Assembly (NCBI GenBank): GCA_002320385.1
Contig: DCKN01000034.1
Span: forward strand, 1-13,854
Origin: Proteobacteria bacterium UBA1673
GTDB lineage: Bacteria; Pseudomonadota; Gammaproteobacteria; Comchoanobacterales; Comchoanobacteraceae
Length of the DNA: 13,854 bases
Direction: 5' to 3'
The translations under genes were made by a program, and so were the position numbers. Shown in pieces: positions 7,648 through 13,854 of this stretch. The notes under the pieces are model-generated. The model ran no database searches and was not told the origin of the DNA. It saw nothing but the letters and a program-made list of their open reading frames with translations. The first letter of the stretch is position 1. The number at the start of each line of letters is the position of its first letter.

Positions 7648-9972
7648 CTAGGCCGCATTATATTTCCTTCGTGATACCCCCATTTCAGAACACGGTGACT
7701 CAGGTGGACGCTTACCACCAATATGCGCATGCTGCTCACTAGAGAATAGTGACTGGGATACCATGGTGATTGAAGAAGCTAAGTACGACGAAGACGACGA
7801 AGACGACGAAGGAAGGAAAGATGATTGCATCCAGTCAAGTATTTTTTCTTTTTCCGTAGTAATATCCTGGTCATCTACACGTCTAGAGGACGAGATCTCC
7901 ATCTGTGATAGTTGTTGCGATGATACAGTTGTTTCATTATGGGAGCGTGCAACCTGGTTACTCAACAGCGGTTGAACAGGCACATCCGCCGATTCGTGAT
8001 TGTGTGTTGGCTCTTGTATGGCCAACTCACTGATACCCAAATAAGCGAAAATCAAGTCAATATGTGGAGCAAAAGCAGGCTCAAACGTAAAATGATCAGT
8101 CTGATGATGATATAATAGTGTTATAGATTGCTGCGAATGCTTGGAAAACTTTTCCGCTATGAGCATCTGTAGCCAATGAATCTTCTTCAGCATTCTTATC
8201 ACAAGGGTTCTATGTGGATCAGTGTCAGTGTTAAGTGATTCACGATTACAAAAAGATACCATCATCTTTAACGCATCAGGATAATCAAAACCAACAAAAT
8301 TATAACGACACAACGTCATCAAAGTTTCAAAATAAGAAGGATGATTAGGCTTCTGCTTTAGTGTTTTAGAAGTCATAGACCGCTTGAGACCATTTAAGCG
8401 CTTCTGCAGTTCCTTTAAGCGCTTCTGCTGTTCCTTCTGCTGTTCATTGAACTGCCTAGTTAACCTCTTTACCATGGGAGGCTGAAACTTAGCTGAAACA
8501 GTCAATGCCCCATATCTTCTGGTAAAATAGGCTACTGTATTATCGCAATCAGCACAAAAACCATGCATAAAGAAATGTCCACCCTTAGGATTGACATCAG
8601 CATTTGCTTCGTTGATCAAATAAGCCAGTATCTCCACCTTACCACTTGCAATGGCTGCTGCAATACTAGAAGGTCCAGATATCTCACCACGGCTATTCAC
8701 TTTTAGAAGATTGACATCAATTTTCGCTTCCTCCACAAAAAACTTCACCACAGGGAGATGCCCTCCTAAAATAGAGAAATCTAATGGGCTTGACTGTGAT
8801 TCAGTTAACCAAAACCGGTGATCATCGTCATTATTTTCAGGCAGGCAATTACATATGGTGTATAGCGCCTGCACCATTGACAGGTTACCTCGCGCTGCTG
8901 CGATACATAACCATCGAGCGTAATCAATCAACCGCAAATTGATCTGTAGTTCTGAGCGATTCAATGCATCTCGCACCTGTTGAAAGAACTCCACATCGTT
9001 TGATAAAATGATATCAGCCAGAGGATTTTTAATTTTTGTATCCTCATAACCGCAATTACCAGCCCCTATAAATGGCACATAACTAAGAAAATTTTGCCAT
9101 CTATTCGTTGGTTGACGATTAAATAATTCGGTAAGTTTCTCTCGAGCAGCAGGCATTTCTAAAAGCTTTTCGAATACTTCAATATTCTTGTCAATAAAAA
9201 TATTATTGATCAAGTCTTCAACGGCAGGAATAGAGCGAAACGCACTATCTAAAACCTGCATATAGTCAAAACGATTAGCTTCGTAACAATACAATAATTG
9301 ATCTACAGGCGAAAATTTCCTTTGCATCAAATCCACAATACTGAGATCAACCTCGCCAGCATGTACTGATAACAGAAAAGTAAATAGATCACCAAAATCC
9401 TCATTATCTGTATCATATGTTTGTAACACACAATGTAACGGCGTTTGTCCAGCGTTGTTGTGCTGAATCGTCATTTCACTTGTAAAACATTGTGCATCCC
9501 ATAAAGTTGTTAGATAATCGATAGCTTTGGGCAACTTAGAATTGCAGAACATATGTATCAGAGAATCACCTTCTCCTTCTTCTCCGTCGGTACTAAAAAA
9601 ATCATCAGTACGAGAAAAATCATCAGTCAGATTTTCTATGCCATACGTTTCAGAAAAATAATCCAAAAAATCAGCAAATTGGTCTTTACTCACCCGATAA
9701 CGAAACCAATTTATGAAAGCATGCCTCTCCGATCCTGGAATTTTTAACCAGAGCGCATTTCTCATCTCCTTTCCAAATAATGCCTGATTATTGGAGTCAT
9801 CAAGCAAATACAGCAGTGCATACTTCGCGTCACTTTCTGATTGTTGGTCGATATAGTTAATCAACATACCAATGACAGCATCGACTTCAGTAGCTTGCTC
9901 ATCCATACATGATAAATGCCGTTTTATTTTGTTATTAAAAATTTCTCGCGGATCACGATCGGTCTTGGCCAT
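7648..9972 (-). CDS. ankyrin-repeat protein with coiled coil, poly-Ser tail and bipartite basic motif (774 aa)
   Basis: Paralogue of the 1063-aa protein. Helical N-terminus (1-135) with a duplicated TDDF unit near 116-127; ankyrin units at about 136-190 (NNAGQTPLHCVL), 315-345, 350-378 (ARWLCIAAARGNLSMVQAL), 394-421 (SPLDFSILGGHLPVVKFF) and 433-463 (GPSSIAAAIASGKVEILAYLI). Then GGHFFMHGFCADC (464-476), a Cys/His cluster like that of the paralogue; a charged Gln/Lys/Leu coiled coil (507-530); a helical region to about 650; and a polar tail with eight Ser in a row (722-729). The tail ends with KR754-755, twelve residues, then RRK768-770, a textbook bipartite nuclear-localisation layout. No signal peptide or membrane helix. 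The start is well supported: AAGGAG (9979-9984) lies 6 bases before the ATG. The partner and biochemical role are unknown. Confidence 0.87.
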   Translation of the reverse strand: MAKTDRDPREIFNNKIKRHLSCMDEQATEVDAVIGMLINYIDQQSESDAKYALLYLLDDSNNQALFGKEMRNALWLKIPGSERHAFINWFRYRVSKDQFADFLDYFSETYGIENLTDDFSRTDDFFSTDGEEGEGDSLIHMFCNSKLPKAIDYLTTLWDAQCFTSEMTIQHNNAGQTPLHCVLQTYDTDNEDFGDLFTFLLSVHAGEVDLSIVDLMQRKFSPVDQLLYCYEANRFDYMQVLDSAFRSIPAVEDLINNIFIDKNIEVFEKLLEMPAAREKLTELFNRQPTNRWQNFLSYVPFIGAGNCGYEDTKIKNPLADIILSNDVEFFQQVRDALNRSELQINLRLIDYARWLCIAAARGNLSMVQALYTICNCLPENNDDDHRFWLTESQSSPLDFSILGGHLPVVKFFVEEAKIDVNLLKVNSRGEISGPSSIAAAIASGKVEILAYLINEANADVNPKGGHFFMHGFCADCDNTVAYFTRRYGALTVSAKFQPPMVKRLTRQFNEQQKEQQKRLKELQKRLNGLKRSMTSKTLKQKPNHPSYFETLMTLCRYNFVGFDYPDALKMMVSFCNRESLNTDTDPHRTLVIRMLKKIHWLQMLIAEKFSKHSQQSITLLYHHQTDHFTFEPAFAPHIDLIFAYLGISELAIQEPTHNHESADVPVQPLLSNQVARSHNETTVSSQQLSQMEISSSRRVDDQDITTEKEKILDWMQSSFLPSSSSSSSSYLASSITMVSQSLFSSEQHAHIGGKRPPESPCSEMGVSRRKYNAA
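7785..7811 (-). repeat. three perfect 9-bp tandem repeats in the poly-Ser tract
   Basis: The plus-strand unit ACGACGAAG is repeated three times without mismatch and encodes serines of the run at residues 722-729. Each unit equals three codons, so gain or loss would lengthen or shorten the Ser run without breaking the frame. Confidence 0.85.
8393..8445 (-). repeat. 21-bp tandem repeat encoding coiled-coil heptads
   Basis: Units at 8393-8413 and 8414-8434 (plus strand TTTAAGCGCTTCTGC then AGTTCC or TGTTCC) differ by one base, and a partial third copy continues to 8445. Each unit is exactly seven codons and encodes a Gln/Lys/Leu heptad (EQQKRLK, ELQKRLN). The coiled coil therefore appears to have grown by in-frame DNA duplication. 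Confidence 0.85.
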
Positions 9973-10090
9973 TTATATCTCCTTGATGAGTCCTCTAGCC
10001 CAGTCCTCATAAGAGAATTGGTTGATCTTGGGACATTTATTGCACTTATTGCTCTAATGAGGTTATTATTAGATACTAACAAACCACAAG
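9973..10090 (-). promoter_or_regulatory. long, foldable 5' leader of the 774-aa ankyrin gene
   Basis: About 118 bases separate the predicted transcript start (near 10090) from the ATG. Arms 10052-10062 and 10005-10015 are complementary at 10 of 11 positions, with a 36-base loop. GAGGACT occurs twice in direct orientation (minus strand, 10002-10008 and 9989-9995), and the first copy overlaps the lower stem arm. The ribosome binding site AAGGAG is at 9979-9984. The structure matches no riboswitch class that I recognise. Confidence 0.4.
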
Positions 10091-10096
10091 TAATAC

Positions 10097-10124
10097 ATTA
10101 TATCATAAAGAGCAATTATGTAAA
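10097..10124 (-). promoter_or_regulatory. promoter of the 774-aa ankyrin gene
   Basis: TTTACA (10119-10124), a 16-base spacer and a perfect TATAAT (10097-10102) preceded by TGA (extended -10). It is the best sigma-70-type promoter in the window and shares TGATATAAT with the promoter of the 1063-aa paralogue. A (TA)6 run lies just upstream at 10137-10148. Confidence 0.65.
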
Positions 10125-10207
10125 CGCTAAGTAACCTATATATATATAAAACATACAAGTATACAAGGAGTAATCAACCACTCAAATATCCATGAGTATT
10201 GAACTAA

Positions 10208-10435
10208 AGTCACGCTGCGTACCGGCGTGATCCATCCCAAGCCTTAAAAATAGAGCGCATGAAGCAGTACGAAGTCGCTTACAATACCTTGCTAGCCATC
10301 AAAACCTAAACCAAAAAAGTAGTCATAACGACCCTTGCAGCAATCAACCTCATAAATAAGCGCGACGAACGCCATGATTGCCCAGTGGTAACAGCAGATC
10401 ATCGCGCAATCCATAAAGCATCACATCTAACTTAA
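10208..10435 (+). pseudogene. possible coding relic with one internal stop
   Basis: The gap 9973-10431 holds no intact gene. In one plus-strand frame, about 76 codons run from 10208 to the TAA at 10433-10435, broken only by a TAA at 10307-10309. The translation looks protein-like before the stop (YRRDPSQALKIERMKQYEVA, then YNTLLAIKT) and after it (TKKVVITTLAAINLINKRDE). No start codon or ribosome binding site fits well, and I cannot name a family. It may be a remnant of a longer, perhaps mobile, gene, or just chance. Confidence 0.25.
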
Positions 10436-11373
10436 GCAGAAACAGAAGCACATGCATCCGCAGGCACATACTGATTGATTAATGCTGCAAAATCACGCTG
10501 TGCAGCAGGATTACCATTCAACGCGCGCAGAAATTGGGTTACGCGGGCATCTGCATCCAAGGTATAGTCATCGTTATTCAAGTCACGTTGAGATTTACCT
10601 AACCTTGGAGCATGCAATATTTTAGTATCTTGAGTAAGCAAACGTATCTGCCACTCAGAGCCAGTCAACTTTGGCATCAAATCAGCCACGAAATAAGCCA
10701 TGGCATAACAACAAGTACCAACGATAATCATCTCAACAGCAGGCAATGCAAATAATGATAACACCGGGGTCAGCAATGGCATAAAACACATGAGTTCATC
10801 ATGCACAAGCCATAACATCAATAGACTGCCAGCCAAACCTGAGGCGAATGTACTGGTATCAACTGAAACACTTGGACGATACTTGATCGCAAGCTCTACA
10901 AATCCTGCAAATAACGTCAGTTCCAAAATAGAATTAACCAAGCCAAGTGACACACCATTCAGCCAAGGCAAATAATAACCAACAAGCATGGATAACGGAT
11001 TGAGCATGACATAAGTACCAACCACTGATGCAAGAATGAAGTATAACGGATCCTCAAACACATGCGTCAAAAAATTATAAAAAAACCTGAGAACCCCAAA
11101 AGGTTCATTCATATAGTCATTTCTACCACTGGTCAAGGTACGGCGCAACGGAATACGAAAGAGCATAAACATCAAATAACCGTAGCGCACATAAGCAAAT
11201 AAATAGACCCTAGACACGGGGGAAAGCAATACGGACAAAACGGACATGGCAGCAAGAATCGTCAGATAATTTGAAAATTCAGAAAATAGCCTAGATACCG
11301 TTGCGAAAAAATAGCGAGATAACTGTGAAAATCGCTCAATAATTAAATGCACGTGCTGAGTAATCATATTCAT
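10432..11373 (-). CDS. unrecognised polytopic inner-membrane protein
   Basis: I do not recognise the family. With the ATG at 11371-11373 the protein has 313 residues. An amphipathic N-terminus (1-35) is followed by hydrophobic segments at about 36-54, 57-73, 109-134, 141-163, 176-192 and 196-230 (five to seven helices), then a soluble charged tail (231-313). The tail holds a DLNNDDYTLDADARVTQFL stretch and ends in Ala/Ser. There is no signal peptide and no transporter or enzyme motif I can name. I chose this start because TAGG lies 6 bases upstream and a TATAAT at 11402-11407 lies just before it. The frame is open to a TTG at 11446-11448 and an ATG at 11416-11418, but those starts fall on or upstream of that -10 box. 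It stands alone between two relic-like spacers. Confidence 0.75.
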   Translation of the reverse strand: MNMITQHVHLIIERFSQLSRYFFATVSRLFSEFSNYLTILAAMSVLSVLLSPVSRVYLFAYVRYGYLMFMLFRIPLRRTLTSGRNDYMNEPFGVLRFFYNFLTHVFEDPLYFILASVVGTYVMLNPLSMLVGYYLPWLNGVSLGLVNSILELTLFAGFVELAIKYRPSVSVDTSTFASGLAGSLLMLWLVHDELMCFMPLLTPVLSLFALPAVEMIIVGTCCYAMAYFVADLMPKLTGSEWQIRLLTQDTKILHAPRLGKSQRDLNNDDYTLDADARVTQFLRALNGNPAAQRDFAALINQYVPADACASVSA

Positions 11374-11401
11374 TAAAAACCTATATTTATTATATTGAAA
11401 G

Positions 11402-11407
11402 ATTATA
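11402..11407 (-). promoter_or_regulatory. candidate -10 box of the membrane protein gene
   Basis: A perfect TATAAT on the minus strand would start transcription near 11395, 22 bases before the ATG at 11373. A second TATAAT at 11389-11394 is too close to that ATG to leave room for the ribosome binding site. No good -35 is seen. Confidence 0.4.
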
Positions 11408-11530
11408 CTATCACACATAAAAACACAACGCAAGCCGACACTGGTCAAAATCTACGACTTTTCCATAGTCCAACATAACCTACGAAAATGGCTGAACCGA
11501 GAAAACCTAGAAACCAAATACAGACGCTGA

Positions 11531-11776
11531 TGGGTTAACAAGTCTTACAATGACCATAAAACCTCTGTACTTCAACCATCCATCACAAACCAAAAACAGA
11601 AACTAGTAACTATTAAAACGACATGGAGAGTGGCATGGAAAATCAACCGAGAGGCGGTGATTGCTCCTAGTGATGTGGTTATAGTAAGAAAGTCAAGACC
11701 AGTACAATTAGCAGATTGTGTGATAGATAGTCAAACAACCATTGCTGATACCAATCAAACAGCATATGAAAGCTAA
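11531..11776 (+). other. open frame without a good start in the spacer (possible relic)
   Basis: The 381-base gap 11449-11829 has no convincing gene. One plus-strand frame is open for 81 codons with protein-like composition (for example KTTWRVAWKINREAVIAPSD) and ends at a TAA at 11774-11776. It has no ATG; the only near-start is a GTG at 11630 without a spaced ribosome binding site. I recognise no family. It could be the tail of a lost gene. Confidence 0.2.
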
Positions 11777-11829
11777 AGTGTGGCTGTCAAAAATATGACT
11801 TAGACACAAAGCTGGGACAAGTTATAATA

Positions 11830-13464
11830 CTAGCAGCTTTTAGTTAGGCTATTTTTGATGCAATCATCCGATGTTGTTAATAACAATTGGTTGGACTCAT
11901 TGACCTGCAGAGGGCAATCCGCATCAGACCGTAGTAGCTCAAGAAAGGCTATCGCATCACTAGGATTTTCTTGCAATTGCCGGTTGATGTGATTAAAACA
12001 ACAAGGGTCATGAGATAAAGCAACCTGCCGATGATATTGAATACCTTTAGCAATCAATTGTAATCCAACTTGCAAAGTAAATGCTATGTCATTATCAAAA
12101 TGATCGATGATAAGTTGGCAATTAGGACTGCCAGCTTTAGTAATTTCTGGCCAAACCATACATCTGAGCGTTTGATAGACAGAAGGCACATAAGTTGGCG
12201 TTTCATGATCTTGCATTTCTTTCAGGATAACCTGCAATGATTCTACAACTGGATCAAGCATCCAAAACCCAGAGGAAACTGATTGAGATTGGAATAAAGC
12301 ATGACAGGCTTTTGCTAATATAGTCAATCGGTCTATTCGATTATCTTCTTCTAGAAACCTAAATTGCCAAGCAAACATCACAAAATAGTCAAAACAGCGT
12401 GGATTCTCCCGCAAGAGCCCAACAAAAGCGCTAAGGTCATCCGCACCTGGCTGTTGAAGAATGTCATCTATAGGCGAACAAAGATATCGAGAATAAGACG
12501 CTTTAGTCGTAGATTCATCAGAGTTTCCAGAGTCAAACAACACACCCAAATATTGATGTAATGCGTTATAGTTAGAAAAAATAGCATTCTTTAGAAACAA
12601 TAACCCTGTTTTATGGGCTCTAGCACCTGCGATATCAAAATATTGAACCAAAAAAACACGATTGAGCAAAGTGTCTTTATCAGTCCGATCCGCTAAAGCC
12701 AACTTACAATGATGAATTTTTCGCCAATGACATTCCGCCTGCGAGGCATGTCCAAGATGTAGTGGACATCTAACCTGTTGCGAATAGTGAAGAACACGAT
12801 CCGGAACATCAACACCAATCATCTCTTTAATTAACATCGAGTCCAAATCCATCAAATATTGATATGCCAAGTCATGATCAAACTCAAAAGAATCAGTCGT
12901 ATCATGAGTCGATGCATAATGGGTTTTCAATTTGTCAATGACGGCATGTGACTTGGTAATATCAGAAAGAATAAAGTGCCCTTCAATATCAAAAAGCGGA
13001 TGTGAGACATGGGGTTCAGATGCATTACTTTGTTGGAGAGCCTCTTCAAAAACGGTATTAGGCGCAGAATATTCTATTATAGACGACGGCTTGATTGACG
13101 TTTTAGCAGGCATCATGGATTGAATAATCCTCACAGATTCTTCTCTAAGTGGCTCATCATTAGAGCAGGAATCAATAAACGCTCGCCCCCAATCATCATA
13201 GTCATAAACAGCATGGGCAAAAATCAATCCCAACATCAATCTTTCCAATTCAGCATAACGTGAAGCCCCAACAGCGCTTGGCGCAGAGCCATCATCAAAG
13301 AAAGTAGAAAGATTCGAATACAAAACATTTTGCCAGCTTTGTAACATGTCCTGACAACCTATGCCATCACTGCTTGTCGATACTTTATCTGAAAGATAAA
13401 CTTTAATCAGTGAAGCGTGACGCGCCAGAATACCAGAGATCGTTGAATTTATTTTATGCATCAT
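11830..13464 (-). CDS. unrecognised 544-aa protein with a Cys/His cluster
   Basis: No family is recognised. The 544 residues have no signal peptide or membrane helix. Most of the protein looks alpha-helical, with a polar, Ser/Asp/His-rich stretch at about 145-200. A dense Cys/His cluster lies at 233-253 (C233, H236, H239, C245, H246, H251, H252, C253) and could bind a metal, though the spacing fits no zinc-finger class I know. The C-terminus is polar and ends in Cys. Two consecutive ATG codons (13462-13464 and 13459-13461) open the frame; the only Shine-Dalgarno-like element is AGGG about 9 bases upstream. In the leader, TATTTATT (13477-13484) and AATAAATA (13506-13513) form an AT-only inverted repeat. 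It begins right after the rRNA terminator but has its own promoter. Similarity in size and style to the 620-aa protein is only general. Confidence 0.75.
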   Translation of the reverse strand: MMHKINSTISGILARHASLIKVYLSDKVSTSSDGIGCQDMLQSWQNVLYSNLSTFFDDGSAPSAVGASRYAELERLMLGLIFAHAVYDYDDWGRAFIDSCSNDEPLREESVRIIQSMMPAKTSIKPSSIIEYSAPNTVFEEALQQSNASEPHVSHPLFDIEGHFILSDITKSHAVIDKLKTHYASTHDTTDSFEFDHDLAYQYLMDLDSMLIKEMIGVDVPDRVLHYSQQVRCPLHLGHASQAECHWRKIHHCKLALADRTDKDTLLNRVFLVQYFDIAGARAHKTGLLFLKNAIFSNYNALHQYLGVLFDSGNSDESTTKASYSRYLCSPIDDILQQPGADDLSAFVGLLRENPRCFDYFVMFAWQFRFLEEDNRIDRLTILAKACHALFQSQSVSSGFWMLDPVVESLQVILKEMQDHETPTYVPSVYQTLRCMVWPEITKAGSPNCQLIIDHFDNDIAFTLQVGLQLIAKGIQYHRQVALSHDPCCFNHINRQLQENPSDAIAFLELLRSDADCPLQVNESNQLLLTTSDDCIKNSLTKSC

Positions 13465-13533
13465 CTTTTGAAGCCCTATTTATTGAGTTTTTCATGACGT
13501 TATTGAATAAATATTATCCTAGATTGCATAAGT

Positions 13534-13542
13534 ATTATAGCA
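13534..13542 (-). promoter_or_regulatory. extended -10 promoter of the 544-aa gene
   Basis: TGC-TATAAT on the minus strand (TATAAT at 13534-13539). No -35 is possible at normal spacing because the rRNA terminator T-run occupies that place. The predicted start is near 13527, leaving a leader of about 62 bases. Confidence 0.5.
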
Positions 13543-13548
13543 TATCCC

Positions 13549-13589
13549 AAAAAAAAAACCGAGACAATCACTAAAGACCATCTCGGTTT
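13549..13589 (-). terminator. rho-independent terminator of the rRNA operon
   Basis: On the minus strand AAACCGAGA (13581-13589) pairs perfectly with TCTCGGTTT (13556-13564) across a 16-base loop. The T-run overlaps the end of the stem and is ten bases long in all (13549-13558). It starts 13 bases after the 5S gene. Confidence 0.93.
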
Positions 13590-13601
13590 CTTAAAATAAA
13601 A

Positions 13602-13719
13602 ATGCCTGACTGCGACCTACTTTCACATGGGTAACCCACACTATCATCGGCGTTAAGTCGTTTCACTTCTGAGTTCGGGATGGAATCAGGTGGTTCCAAC
13701 TCACTAAAACAATCAGGCA
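13602..13719 (-). rRNA. rrf: 5S ribosomal RNA
   Basis: About 118 bases. The ends TGCCTGATT and AGTCAGGCA form the terminal helix I. The conserved internal blocks CCATCCCGAACTCAGAAGTGAAACG and GATGATAGTGTGGG, typical of gammaproteobacterial 5S, are readable in the minus strand. It follows the 23S gene by about 60 bases, the usual 23S-5S order. Ends are placed by comparison with E. coli and may be off by one or two bases. Confidence 0.96.
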
Positions 13720-13780
13720 AATCTGTCGTAAACATGAAATATCAACACAAGCAACACTGGGAACGTTTTAGCGCAGAAGT

Positions 13781-13854
13781 AACCTTCTTAAGCCTCACGG
13801 TCAATTAGTACTGGTTAGCTACACACATTACTGTGCTTCCACACCCAGCCTATC
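13781..13854 (-). rRNA. rrl: 23S ribosomal RNA, 3' end only
   Basis: On the minus strand the sequence reads into GCTAACCAGTACTAATTGACC then GTGAGGCTTAAG, the conserved 3'-terminal region of bacterial 23S rRNA (E. coli: GTACTAATGAACCGTGAGGCTTAACCTT). Only about 74 bases are in the window; the gene continues to the right. The exact 3' end is estimated. Confidence 0.93.

Noticed and set aside
9916..10134. 72-codon plus-strand frame over the leader of the 774-aa gene
   Set aside because: It overlaps the 5' end, ribosome binding site and promoter of a well-supported minus-strand gene, and has no ribosome binding site itself.
1..13854. CRISPR array, tRNA genes or an intact insertion sequence
   Set aside because: No regularly spaced repeats, no cloverleaf-like segment and no transposase frame were found on either strand.

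Overview
The window looks like chromosome from a gammaproteobacterium, probably a host-associated or intracellular one. The right edge holds the 3' end of a 23S rRNA gene and a complete proteobacterial-type 5S rRNA gene, both on the minus strand. folA is of the usual proteobacterial type. The DNA is AT-rich by eye, and two large ankyrin-repeat proteins carry eukaryote-like features. The genus cannot be fixed from this sequence alone; a Legionellales-like lineage is a guess.

Layout. The plus strand holds, in order, the 3' end of an unrecognised hydrophilic gene (2-523), a small outer-membrane beta-barrel-like protein (723-1220) with a good terminator, and dihydrofolate reductase folA (1537-2043). 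From 2141 to 13464 everything convincing is on the minus strand, the same direction as the rRNA operon: a 620-aa unrecognised protein, a 1063-aa ankyrin protein, a 774-aa ankyrin protein, a ~313-aa polytopic membrane protein, and a 544-aa unrecognised Cys/His-containing protein directly downstream of the rRNA terminator. The gaps between these genes are long (145-456 bases), and most contain their own extended -10 promoter. They therefore look like a cluster of separately transcribed genes rather than one operon.

The main point of interest is this minus-strand cluster. The two ankyrin proteins are clear paralogues over roughly 500 N-terminal residues. They then differ, but both end in a Ser-rich tail with a basic motif that resembles a nuclear localisation signal: bipartite in one, SV40-like in the other. 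Together with the flanking large orphan proteins, this suggests a locus for host interaction (effector-like proteins). No secretion machinery is visible in the window, so secretion is inference only. Other notable signals are an A10 tract at codons 3-6 of the 620-aa gene, expandable in-frame repeats in the 774-aa gene, a foldable leader before that gene, and small inverted-repeat and coding-like relics in the spacers.
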